From contig JAFCMP010000057.1 of the NCBI GenBank assembly GCA_017506865.1, forward strand, positions 744,001-808,000: a stretch of 64,000 nucleotides of DNA. Direction: 5' to 3'. Shown here in pieces: positions 24,701-33,870 of the stretch (its first letter is position 1; the number at the start of each line of letters is the position of its first letter). The notes under the pieces were generated by a model, which was given only the letters and a program-made list of their open reading frames with translations, did not search any database and was not told where the DNA came from. This DNA comes from Tribonema minus (taxonomy: Eukaryota; Sar; Xanthophyceae; Tribonematales; Tribonemataceae). Both the position numbers and the translations under genes were made by a program.

Positions 24701-27700
24701 ATGGCGCTTCTGCTGTGACGCTACGCGCCTGAAAGGTGGCTTTTCCAGCAAATAGCAGTCAACAAGTGATGTCTGCAACGCTGCTGCTCTGTCAAATGAT
24801 ATGCTGGCGAGCGGTACACCTGTGGACAACATAGTCACTTGCCGTAACTAAATGCACTGCATTCATTCCTTCAGGGCAGGCGCTGCATACAGGATCCAAG
24901 CCGCATCATGACCTCGAAATAAGTAGGGAGGGCCTTTGCACTGAGGCAGACAGCATCACAACCAGTGAAGGTCCCACAGGCGTCATACAAACTTGAAGTG
25001 CCCAAGAACAAACCAACGTGCAAGACGCACGCATCGCACCGCACATTCTTCTCAGACAGCAAGTAACAGTAAAGTGAAATCCCATGCTCTCACCAATGCC
25101 GTTCTTGCCCGTCAGACCGTACTTGCGACCAAATGACAGTTTCAAATCGGCGGCCTCAAGCAGGACCAGCCCACCAATCTCAATGCCAAAGTTGTGAACG
25201 TGTATGTCCTTCTCATTGTTGCCGGAGCTGTAGTCGGGAAGCACCTGCAGTAGAAGAGCGAACATAGTGATGCGCATGTCAGTGGCGGGCATGATAACGT
25301 CTTGTGGGTACATACCGTCTGTAACCTATCAACAATGCATCCAATAGCTCACGCCGACGGGCAAATGGGACAGCTGGCTTGAATGAGCTGAACCACTGCA
25401 AACAAGAAATTGTAGGAGCCACGAAGGCGGCGGCACATGGTTGCAGCCAGTAAGCTGAACCACCGCAGCCGATTGGAGAATCCAGGAACAACAAGGCGTT
25501 GACACATGTTCGCACGGGAGCACTGCTGCCGTACACGCAATCGCGGCGCGGCCATCCTAACCATCATCCTCTGCGCAAGCGTGCATACACGCGCTGAAAC
25601 ACCAGCATTGAGTTTTCTACAACTTCGCTGGAAGTACGAACAAGAAGCTGTGATTTTTTGGTAGAGGGCCTGCGCGACGCACTGAGAAATGCTTTGCACA
25701 CAGCGACGGCGGAGGTCTGCTGCGGCCTGCACAACATCATGGCAACATTGTCCTCTCCGGCGTCCTCCACGCCATCGTGCGCGTACACGCAACAACACCG
25801 AGGGGGCACTCGCACTGTCTGAGCACTGCAACTGTGGAGCACTGCTGCGCTACACGCACCATCATGGCAATGTCGTCCTCGCCATCATCCTCCACACCAC
25901 CGGTGAGTGCCTCCAGCTCCGCGAGGAAACGCTCCTGAAAAGAGAAACACGCGCAAGCACAGCAGCGCCGCAGGCATGAGTACAGACGAGCACCGGGCGC
26001 TGAGCAGCTGACCACTACTCAAAAACATTTTGCTGCGCAGCACTGATGGCAACATGCGCTGGTGACATCGCCGCAGGCCATTTGCAACCGCTAGTGGCCC
26101 CAGGAATGTCAAGTCAGGATGCAGGCATCAGGACGGCTGCCCGACAGCGACCTCGAAGTGAGCCTGCCCCCTAACCCCATGCGCCAACCCTGGTCGCAAT
26201 GCCAGGTGGTCGTCAAAAGCTGAGCGTACACTGATGATGGCAGCTTCAGCAGCCGCCAACAAACAAGCAAGAAAACTGCCTTCCGCTGTTTTGCACTACT
26301 CAGGCTCAGCTGTATGTGCTAGCCTCATTTGAGGTGATTCGCACTTCGCATGCTGGTCCATGCCATCCATAAGCCTGTACATTCACATGTGAAAACACGC
26401 GTGCTGACCAGTGCGTGGAGAGAATGCGTTTGACAGCAGCAGTGCCCTAGAGTTAGAGTTGCGTTTGGCTCACCTGTTCTCGCTCAGCCTTCCGCATGTC
26501 CTTCTTGCTGACGTGCTGGTCCCAGTCGCGCACTTGGTTGAACTGCTTGCGCACCTGGCAGTTGCGGCGCAGCAGTTACACGCAGGAGCGGAGAGGCACA
26601 CTGTCTGCTGGCAGCCTCATTTGAAGTTGCATAGTGGAGCAGGTGCGAACTGTGCAACATTTTTGACGTGCAATTCAGTTATCCGCAAGGACGCCATGAG
26701 CCGCTTGATGCGCGGAGTTGAAGAACGATCATCATCACTTGGAGACTTGTGGTTTGATGCATGCCTGAAGAACAGCATTCCATCCATGCTCCATGAACGT
26801 GAGCAACCCCCTATTTGTTTGTGAAGAGACACAGTAGTGCGCATGGCCTTGTGCGCTGAGGCGCGCAGCGACGTGCGCATGCGCAAGTGCAAGTGCAGGC
26901 AACTTATCTGTTGAATTAGACAGCACATGTGATTGCAGAGGACGTCAACAGGAATTGCAGACGCAAGTGTGCCAGTAATGCCCTGGTTTTGAGGGTATGT
27001 ATGCTGTCACTATGAAATGCAAACAGCTGCCAGGTGTGCAATACTTCTATAATAATATAAATTGCCCCAGAGTTCGCCTTGTGGCACATGACATCCCCAT
27101 TATCATGGCCACGTGGTGTGCGGTAGCTGGTTGTGATACGCTTGTCAGCTTTGCCACGTGTGCTACATGCGGGTAAACTTTGATGGCAGGTCGACAAGGC
27201 GCATGTGACGAAGGCGGGCAACGTGGAGGTGAAAGACATACCTGTGCGCACGGAGTTCGCCAAACTTATTGCGCAGCAAAGCCATACACGTCCACCTAGC
27301 AGTATCGACTGAAGTAACTACAGCGCGCACAGCACCATTGGCCTAGCCTGCGTCCCCACTTGCCAGTCACCTACGCGAAACTTCAATGTTGAAGCTGGGA
27401 CAGGCGACCGTGCCACACAACACAATTGCTGCTGACCTTATCCGTGCCCCACATAAAGTCCAGGTCCGCCTTTGATCCTGCCTCCTCCTCTCCGTCCTTC
27501 ATGCGCACCATTTTATCCAGCAGCTGCGGCCGTGCCTCTATCACCTCGTCCCTGTCAGTCGCGAAACGCGTGGCAGTGCAGATGACTGATCAGGTACTTG
27601 GAATTTTACCGGTGTCTGCAATACAGCGGCGCACAGGCTGATGTGCAACGCGTGCCTCAACACAACAACACATTGTAATTACGCGTCAGAGTATGGTACA

Positions 27701-28582
27701 TTGGTGTAGTTTGCCTGGTCTCGTCTGTGCGTCCGTGTACTGATAATGGAGCAACGAGCGCTGCAGGTGGTGAGACGGCGTCATACTGACGCTGATGCAC
27801 AATTGAAGCTGGCGCACATCAAGCCAGGCTCCCCGCCTCAGCCAAGAAGGCTCTGCCGCTTGTTGCCAATACTGTACCTGCTCAGGACGTCACAGCCTTT
27901 GCATCACAGCCCTGGTTCCTTGCTTGCATGAAGCAAAGGTGACATGCCAGGTCGTCATGGAGCTACAGTCAGGATGCTGCTGCATTGTCCATATCCAGCA
28001 GGGGACGAGTGCCCCACATCACACCGAGAGCATACAAAGCTGTCCAGATCGTAGGCCAATGAAGCAAACCTTGTCTCGACTTCAAAGATGGTGTTAAAGC
28101 CCACGACTGGTGATGCTGCGCTTCATTGGCAAGTGTTCTTAGACATGATTGACACATGCAGCGTCGTCTGTGCTCATCTCATTCAAGTACAAACCCGTTC
28201 TTGTAGAAACAGCTCATGAGCAGCTCATGTCTGCGCACCTCCCATGATGAAGGGCAGGCAAATTGAGAGGCTGCGGCGATATAATTCATCAGCGCGTGCA
28301 GACCTTGCACACTTACCGCTTCTTGGATCCACCATTCGCCAGCCCCAGTGCCACCCTTAAAGCTTCAGCCAGCTCGCTGATCTTCGCCTCAACCTCGCTC
28401 TCGTCTTCCAACATGCCGCTGCTCAGCAAAAATGGTCCCACTGTCTCCTGCAGAGTCTCCTCATCGCAATCGTGGCTCTCCACGTCCGCCAGCATGCTCC
28501 CGACGTACTCGAAGACATCAGCATCCAGCTGCTTCAGGGCGGCCAGCTGTGAGTTGACGACCGCCTGCACCTTGGGCTGCAT
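15788..28582 (-). CDS. ABCF3: ABCF3/GCN20-type ABC-F ATPase
   Basis: A soluble twin-ABC protein; GCN20/ABCF3 proteins act with ribosomes and GCN1 in translation control. Fifteen exons: 28582-28317, 27551-27437, 26554-26474, 25934-25860, 25244-25094, 24651-24560, 23347-23180, 22827-22656, 21426-21251, 19777-19712, 18803-18524, 17871-17724, 17392-17194, 16581-16477, 15886-15788 (TAG). They sum to 2193 nt (730 aa) with every phase matching. Exon 1 carries the GCN20/ABCF3-specific N-terminal domain ([14 protein letters not shown]). NBD1: Walker A GKNGIGKTT split across exons 5/6, signature LSGGW, Walker [13 protein letters not shown], switch [10 protein letters not shown]. Linker: [21 protein letters not shown]2: [40 protein letters not shown]. 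Introns make up over 80% of the gene and contain exon-fragment arrays. All catalytic motifs are intact. Confidence 0.97.
16159..16292. repeat. 67-bp tandem duplication in an ABCF3 intron
   Basis: Copies 16159-16225 and 16226-16292 are nearly identical, including a shared CTAGGTATGTAAGCATTC segment, and lie in the last intron. Confidence 0.9.
16988..17083. repeat. 48-bp perfect tandem duplication in an ABCF3 intron
   Basis: Copies 16988-17035 and 17036-17083 appear identical, which suggests a recent event. Located between exons 13 and 14. Confidence 0.9.
18310..18475 (-). repeat. Two degenerate copies of the ABCF3 exon 11 3' end plus donor
   Basis: The exon 11 end (MESRI, donor GTGAGG at 18523) recurs at about 18411-18467 and 18317-18375, each with ATGGAGAGC...AG followed by a GTGAGG- or GTGTGG-type donor and GTCAC...CTTGAAGTT-like intron sequence. 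The copies have lost the exon frame. Confidence 0.85.
18820..18834. repeat. G15 homopolymer (C15 polypyrimidine tract on the gene strand)
   Basis: On the ABCF3 strand this is a C run about 17 nt upstream of the exon 11 acceptor at 18803. Confidence 0.85.
20099..21180 (-). repeat. Four partial copies of ABCF3 exon 9 in the following intron
   Basis: The 3' half of exon 9 ([16 protein letters not shown] to LNYYK, then donor GTCAGTG at 21250) is repeated at about 21103-21180, 20953-21030, 20228-20305 and 20101-20158. The first three keep the GTCAGTG donor, and two keep an open frame ([16 protein letters not shown] and [16 protein letters not shown]). Each copy starts after a GAGTTGAAGTTC-like sequence instead of the upstream exon half. 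Confidence 0.92.
20330..20920. mobile_element. 587-bp MITE-like element with about 35-bp terminal inverted repeats
   Basis: Left end 20332 onward (CCGTATTATCGACAATTAAG...) and right end up to 20918 are inverted repeats of about 35 bp with one mismatch. They are flanked by TA at 20330-20331 and 20919-20920, consistent with TA target duplication (Tc1/mariner-like or similar MITE). Subterminal AAAAAGGGTGGGGCA motifs occur near both ends. No transposase ORF is visible. The neighbouring tandem exon-9 copies lack the insertion, so one of them serves as an empty-site paralogue. Confidence 0.85.
21953..22592 (-). repeat. Partial copies of ABCF3 exon 8 in the following intron
   Basis: The exon 8 end ([20 protein letters not shown], donor GTAGGT) recurs at about 22517-22590 as [20 protein letters not shown] with donor GTAGGC; at about 22208-22255 as an RVAIAGA fragment with GTAGCG; and more weakly at 21953-21985. 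All lie downstream of the true exon (22827-22656). Confidence 0.88.
22009..22193. repeat. Interstitial telomere-like tracts
   Basis: GGGTAGGGTTAGGGTTAG at about 22009-22028 and a CCCTAA-rich tract in opposite orientation at 22150-22193, both inside an ABCF3 intron. Confidence 0.85.
23300..23805 (-). repeat. Five tandem units of the ABCF3 exon 7 acceptor region with telomere-like DNA
   Basis: Units start at about 23300, 23413, 23515, 23619 and 23714 (95-113 bp). The first contains the true intron end and exon 7 start ([10 protein letters not shown], acceptor at 23348). The others are degenerate copies lying in the upstream intron. Most units include TTAGGGTTAGGG-like sequence next to GAGAGTCACCACTT. 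Confidence 0.92.
25517..25795 (-). repeat. Two degenerate copies of ABCF3 exon 4
   Basis: About 25726-25795 reads [14 protein letters not shown], parallel to [14 protein letters not shown] in true exon 4 (25934-25860). A weaker third copy lies at about 25517-25570 beside another GCACTGCTGCxxTACACGCA sequence. Both lie in the intron after exon 4. Confidence 0.8.
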
Positions 28583-28797
28583 ATTGGGGACAGCGCTAAC
28601 GGAACAGCTGTCAATGCGGCGGCGGCAGTATCCACTTAGGCTGCCACTACCGAGTGTGTATTTCACGGCAACGTCAAACTTCACAGAGCTTAAGACTTGC
28701 AGTTGAAGTTTGTGGTGTTGGCGACACAAAACGGGAGCACTCGAGGCGGTATCAGCGCTAGTCATCCGTGTGTGCACAGACGATCAGCAAAAATTCA
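28583..28797. promoter_or_regulatory. Divergent promoter region
   Basis: 215 bp between the ABCF3 start (minus) and the first ATG of ankyrin copy A (plus). It contains a TTGAAGTT motif at about 28701 but no clear core promoter box. Confidence 0.35.
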
Positions 28798-29700
28798 ATG
28801 ACGCTAACCAGGGCCATGAGGAGAAAGGCGGCGGCGGCGGAGCACCCGATAATCACTCCTGTGCTCGCTCAGCACGTCGTAGCTTTCCTGCCTCCCTCGC
28901 TCAGGGTCAGGACTACCTGCGTTGCTTTTCGCACTGCGGCCGATGTCGTCAATCAGCTGCCGCGTAAGCTCTGGGCCACTTTGGCGGAGGATGCTGTCGC
29001 TAGCACCAGCCTCATCCGCTGGGCATTGGAGAATAACATGTTGCTGTCCATGGCCCTGGGAGCGTGCATACGCTGCGGCTATATCATGGGCCTGCAGCTT
29101 GTACGCACCCTCTGCGACCTGCCGTTATTGGCGGAGCACGCATCGCTGGCTGCCGGAGGCGGACATTTGCCCATGCTGCAGTGGCTGCGACAGAACAATT
29201 GCCCTTGGAACAGCAGCACTTGCAGCTCTGCTGCACGCTACGGGCACCTTGGGGTGTTGCGGTGGGCGCAAGCAAACGGCTGCGCTTGGTGCGAGAACAC
29301 CTGCTGCGCAGCTGCGCAGGGAGGGCACATGGCTGTGTTGCAGTGGGCGCATGCACACGCCTGTCCGTGGAGCTGAACCACCTGCGGCGCCGCCGCAATG
29401 TACGGGCACCTTGCGGTGTTGCAATGGGCGCGAGCAAATGGCTGTCCTTGGAACAGCTGGTCATGCAGCAGTGCCGCTCGCGGGGGACATTTCGAGGTGC
29501 TCCAGTGGTTGCATGCCAACGAGTGCCCCTGGGACTTCTCATCATGCAGCGCTGCTGCCGAGGGTGGCCATCTCGAGGTGCTGCAATGGCTGCGGCACCG
29601 CGGGTGTCCGTGGAGCGGGGACACATGCTTCATGGCCGCAGCACACAGGCACCTCGATGTGCTGCAGTGGGCGCGCGCCAATGGCTGCCCGGAGTGGTGA
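28798..29700 (+). pseudogene. Ankyrin-repeat protein copy A, interrupted by TGA
   Basis: The N-terminal segment (VLAQHVVAFLPPSL...TCVAFRTAA) resembles a short F-box-like helix region. It is followed by about eight ankyrin-type repeats of the form GHLxVLQWARANGCPW, a repeat style frequent in algae and protists and used for protein binding. An in-frame TGA at 29374-29376 (after CPWS) interrupts the array. The same frame then continues with intact repeats to a TGA at 29698-29700 (end ANGCPEW). Copies B and C end at the same place (ANGCPE), so the interior TGA is a lesion or a sequencing error rather than the natural stop. Start at ATG 28798, or 28816. Confidence 0.8.
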
Positions 29701-30240
29701 GGCAGTGGCGTGTGCAGTCAGAGTAGATGCTGTGCAAGATGCCTCGCATGAGTTCGGACAGTGCTTCAATGACAGGACTTGGCAGGGTAGAAGTAGACTT
29801 GAATGCCAAGGCGCGGATTGTGAGCAAGTAATTATATGTGCATGCAGACCTTCAACCCATCAGCAAGGTAACCGACTTACGAGCTCTCCCTGCAGAGCGT
29901 GCTGCTTGCCCCGTGTCCCCGTGTGATGCTGCACGCTGCTATTTTGTTTTTCGAACTTTCCTGAGCCGCACATCACGTTTAGCTGAGCTTGCATGGGTCA
30001 CGAGATGCGTAGTACAGTAGGTGACTTGGGGCACGTACTGCACCTGAGGAGCTAGCTGTCGATGCATGCCATGCACGTTAGCTTCATGACAACTCACAGC
30101 TCACCAGCACAGTGACATTTCTGCTGAGCACTGAGATCATACGGTGTGTTGCGTTGTGGTTCTCAATGCATCATGATCACTTGTAGCAGCATATATGCAC
30201 TAGCGCTGCAGTAGTCTTGAGTCTGTGTGGGGGTCGCTTG
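29701..30240. other. Gene-free stretch, partly homologous to flanks of copies B and C
   Basis: 29705-29810 resembles in reverse complement the DNA just after copy B (about 35560-35680), so the ankyrin duplications include the 3' flank. Nothing else could be supported. Confidence 0.6.
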
Positions 30241-30394
30241 GTTTTCACCTCTGGCACGGTGGTAGGTTCGCTAGTAAACAAGTACTGCACGCTTTCACAC
30301 TTCCAAGAGCACACTACGTGTGGTGATCACTGGGGTACTCAGGTCCAGCACGCCCACCCTGACGATATGGAGGCCAGCTTGCTCACATATGTAG

Positions 30395-30716
30395 CTCCAT
30401 CCACATTTCGGCCTTGCCAAGGTCCTTGGGGTGTCTGAGCTGTCGCGCAGATGTCGCAAAATACGTCCAATAGAGGCTCGGGCCAATAGTGGTGTTTCCA
30501 AGGTAGCTACCTTTGATCCACATGTTCCATGTAGCCAAAGTCTCTTGGGATGACGCTGTGCAGACCTCAGGTAGTGAAACAGGTAGGTACCAAAAAGAGG
30601 ATACAGGCTTGGTGGGTCGAGTAAGTAGCGCTTCGCCTATATACCTTATGGGTGGGTGTTCCACATGTTGTTGGGGGTGTTTGAACCCTCACACGGACTC
30701 CGAGGTTGTGGTCGAA
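30395..30716 (+). repeat. Degenerate tRNA-like short interspersed repeats
   Basis: Contains GGCTTGGTGGGTCGAGTAAG (from about 30607) followed about 50 bp later by GTTGGGGGTGTTTGA, the same order as the clearer copies at 30746 and 31725. A further partial copy lies near 30410-30440 (CCAAGGTCCTTGGGGTGT). Confidence 0.5.
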
Positions 30717-30745
30717 TGATGAAGAACGCACTTGATAGAGGTTTT

Positions 30746-30832
30746 GGGCTTGGGTGGTTCAGTGATCATGTTGGTAGCTAGCTTGAGGATTCACGTTGGT
30801 GTAGCCAAGGTGCTTGGGGGTGTTTGAGTCTG
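30746..30832 (+). mobile_element. tRNA-like SINE copy
   Basis: The head GGCTTGGGTGGTTCAGTGAT resembles the start of the tRNA-Gly gene at 32980, followed by CACGTTGGTGTAGCCAAGG and TGCTTGGGGGTGTTTGAGTC. The second half is truncated. Confidence 0.6.
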
Positions 30833-31655
30833 CACACATGCACAAGCCAGATATACAATAGCAAGACTACAATCAGGAAGTTCGTGCGTACTGAAAAGGC
30901 GCGTGTGTGTGCTTGTCCTGCTCATGCATGATGATGTTGCTTCAAACACATTTTTGATGCTGGCATGCGCGACTTCAGTTCGTAGCATAATATGTAGTGC
31001 CTGCAAGCAGCTGGCAGGCCACATTGTGCACTCTAACCCAACACCGCAGCATTTTGCTTGTTGCTGACACGGTTTGATGTATCTAATTGAAGTACTTGCT
31101 AAATCAATAGGCTTATGATGTGTCAGTGCCCTCATGTTCCGAAGTTCAGTCTTCAAGTTGTGTACATACACTGCTGGTGTCGCCTGTGCGGCCACTGCTG
31201 TCTGCTGTCAAAGTCTGGCCCCGGCCTGCTGGCTTTTGGCGAAGGTCTGCCATGAGGCGCTGCGAGAAATCCATCTGGCCTCCGCCTGATAGAACAATGG
31301 GCCCTGTGTGTGTTGCGGCGCGCTGCCGATGGTGCTGAATCTATGCAAGGGTCAAACTCAGCCTCTCTGCGGAGTGCGGCGTCGAGACTATGCGTGTGCT
31401 CTTCCAGTGAGCGGTCCTGCCTCTGATTTCTGAGTCGGCGGTTAAAGAAAGCACCTGCAGGTGAAGTTGGTGACATGCCGCGTTCCGTCTACCACACGGG
31501 CGGTGTCAGCCAAAGCCACCCCGACACGATCATGGCTACTCAGTACTCTGCGAGTATGATGCCCTTCCAGGCACTGATCATGATCGCGAGCAGTACTGCG
31601 CATGCGCATGCGCATGCAAAGCTGGAGAGCTACTGGATCCACGGAGCACTCGAGC

Positions 31656-31715
31656 TGGGTAGGGCAATCGCTAGTGGGTCAGATACTCAACATCGCGCCT
31701 CTAAGCACGAATAAA
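31656..31715 (+). repeat. SINE 3' tail copy
   Basis: ACTCAACATCGCGCCTCTAA then GCACGAATAAAAAAC: the tail shared with the copies at 31725-31850 and 31890-31938. Confidence 0.75.
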
Positions 31716-31724
31716 AAACAAATC

Positions 31725-31850
31725 GGCTTGATGGTTCAGTGATCATGCTGGTATGTAGCTAGGTGGATCCACGTTGGTGTTGGGGGTGTTTGAGTCTCTG
31801 TATGATATGTGGGTTGAATAATCAACATCGCCCCTCTAAGCACGAATAAA
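31725..31850 (+). mobile_element. tRNA-like SINE, most complete plus copy
   Basis: Head GGCTTGATGGTTCAGTGATC, middle GTTGGGGGTGTTTGAGTCTC, tail ATCAACATCGCCCCTCTAAG ending in GAATAAAA. The head resembles a tRNA 5' half (acceptor, D arm, possible A box); the tail is A-rich. Length about 126 bp, with no coding potential. Confidence 0.72.
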
Positions 31851-31889
31851 ACTGCTGCAGCAATGCCATGCATGTACAGCATAATACCC

Positions 31890-31938
31890 CTGTATATGTG
31901 GGTCAGCTACTCAACATCGCGCCTCTAAGCACGAATAA
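31890..31938 (+). repeat. SINE 3' tail copy
   Basis: GTGGGTCAGCTACTCAACAT...CTCTAAGCACGAATAAAAAA, almost identical to the tail at 31656-31715. Confidence 0.75.
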
Positions 31939-32660
31939 AAAAAATGGCGCACAGCGATCAACGTGTGCTTCGTGGTTCTGGTCAGCGCCTGGTCGGGGGG
32001 CTCACGGCCGCTTTCCTTGTCGCGTCCGGCGCCGAGTACCTTGTTACGGGCGGCCTGGAGATCAGACTGGCGGCAGGAGCCGATCCGGTCCTGGGAGTGT
32101 AGGTTTGGAGTGCGGCGGCAGTTGCAACAGAATTCACACTTGCATGACGAGGATGAGCTGCAAATCCAACTGTGCCTCTCTCTGCGCTGTTGCAATCGCC
32201 ATTGCCTGGTCACGCATGCACTTCACCAGCATCAGCACTGCTTCACCAGATTGTAGTTGGTGTCTGCATGCATCCGCAGAGTTGGTAGGCAAGATGGCGA
32301 GGGCTGTGTCGTGTTGGTGGTGGCCTGCATATGGCACTGCTGCAGTAGTGCGCAGTCGGACATAGATGCATGTGAGAAATTGTCACAATCCAACAAGACC
32401 ACTGCACTCTCTGCAACAACTTGTAAACAGAGGTGCCACGCATACTTTGTTGTGGGTCGGGGCAACGTTTTCGAGTAGTAATACTTGGCAGTTGATGACC
32501 GTGCTTCGTCAGCATATTGACCATGATTTGAACTGCACCCTTCTTTCAAGGCGACTCTGTTGACCATTTTATTTGCCGCGCCGCTGCATACCAGCTCTTT
32601 CGGAGCCGCGGAAGCCAAGTACTGCACAACATGCACGCGAGAATAAACATCCGAGAATAA

Positions 32661-32784
32661 GGTTTATTCCTGCTCAAGTGCGTGCTGCCGAGTATATCTG
32701 ACCCGCATATGCAGACTCATGGATCCCCAACCGCCCACCTTGGCACACCTTAGGCTACCAGCATGATTACTGAACCACCAAGCC
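32661..32784 (-). mobile_element. tRNA-like SINE, minus copy
   Basis: On the minus strand: GGCTTGGTGGTTCAGTAATC, then GCCAAGGTGGGCGGTTGGGG, a TGAGTCTGCATATG segment and a GAATAAACC end; same module order as 31725-31850 over 124 bp. Confidence 0.68.
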
Positions 32785-32979
32785 ATTTCAATTATTGTTC
32801 ACGTGCGTGACCATCACCTGAGTGCTCACTACTGCCAAGCACAGAGGCTGTAGAGCAACTGGAGGTATTGCGGGTTGGGAGGCCCAAGTAATCGCTGACA
32901 CAAGTACAGAACAACTTTTTTAGTCTGTGTATGTGCGTGAGACACTCAAAATCACAGCTTTAAGCATGAACACAAAAAA

Positions 32980-33050
32980 GGCTTGGTGGTTCAATGGCAG
33001 AATGGATGCTTGCCATGCATTCGACCCGGGTTCGATTCCCGGCCAAGTCA
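32980..33050 (+). tRNA. tRNA-Gly (GCC)
   Basis: A 71-nt cloverleaf without intron: acceptor GGCTTGG pairs with CCAAGTC (one G-T pair), D arm GTTC/GAAT, anticodon stem GATGC/GCATT around loop TTGCCAT (anticodon GCC), variable CGAC, T arm CCGGG TTCGATT CCCGG, discriminator A. The A box (TGGTTCAATGG) and B box (GGTTCGATTCC) match RNA polymerase III promoters. CCA is not encoded. A SINE-like tail (32905-32979) abuts its 5' end and a T6 run follows 30 nt downstream. Confidence 0.95.
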
Positions 33051-33080
33051 AGCTTCTCTTTGCCCTCGTCGCAACTTCTC

Positions 33081-33086
33081 TTTTTT
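33081..33086 (+). terminator. T6 Pol III terminator after tRNA-Gly
   Basis: A run of six T, 30 nt past the discriminator base, the usual Pol III stop signal. Confidence 0.5.
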
Positions 33087-33234
33087 CCCACCCCTCCAGA
33101 CCCGGGTGATACTGTGTATGTACTTTTATTATATTCCACTTGTGGCTGTGGAAATGCCATGTTGTAGGTGTGTCGCCTTGTTCTCACTCTTGGATGTAGC
33201 ATGCAAAGCTTGCACGCCACACCCCGCCCCCCAC

Positions 33235-33870
33235 ATCACCCCCAACAAAGCATCCGCAAGCGACTGTCCCCCACATACTAGCAGGGATACCAAACAAAGC
33301 TACAAGACTCTCCCCCCACAGACAGACCCGTCTTAGGGCCACCCAGCTCCACGCAGACTCCATCTCAAAGTTTTCATGCAGGCCAAGGTCACCATAATGG
33401 GCCCTGAACTGGAGATTGTGGCTATCTACGTGAACCCCGATATCATAAAGATAAGCAGAGGGAGTCACTGGGCGCCAGGCGCTGGCGCTAGAAAGAAAGG
33501 CTATATAACTAAGCAAAGCATCGCCTCCTTGATGAGCGGGACGGTGGTTCACCGGGCCTCCCATATCACCCCCAACAAAGCATCCGCAAGCGACTGTCCC
33601 CCACACACTAGCAGGGATACCAAACAAAGCTGCAAGACTCTCCCCCCACAGACAGACCCTTCTAAGGGCCACCCAGCTCCACGCAGACTCCATCTCAAAG
33701 TTTTCATGCAGGCCAAGGTCACCATGATGGGCCCTGAACTGGAGATTGTGGCTATCTACGTGAACCCCGATATCATAGAGATAAGCAGAGGGAGTCACTG
33801 GGCGCCAGGCGCTGACGCTAGAGAGAAAGGCTATATAACTAAGTAAAGCATCGCCTCCTTGATGAGCGAG
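33235..33870. repeat. 330-bp tandem duplication with in-phase open frames
   Basis: Copies start at 33235 and 33565 and are about 95% identical. Because 330 is a multiple of three, both strands stay open across the junction (minus 34149-33184, 321 codons; plus 33376-33846, 156 codons). The plus reading includes ELEIVAIYVNPDI, faintly reminiscent of retrotransposon endonuclease sequence, but I cannot assign a family. Possibly a fragment of a decayed element. Confidence 0.8.

Noticed and set aside
27171-27240. Plus-strand mini-exon reading [13 protein letters not shown]
   Set aside because: It has AG and GT borders but lies antisense inside an ABCF3 intron, and no neighbouring plus-strand exon was found.
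517-29376. Genetic code with TGA as a sense codon
   Set aside because: In-frame TGAs occur in two genes, but the GPR89, TBC and protease genes end sensibly at TGA with conserved C-termini, so reassignment is unlikely; lesions or errors explain the two cases.
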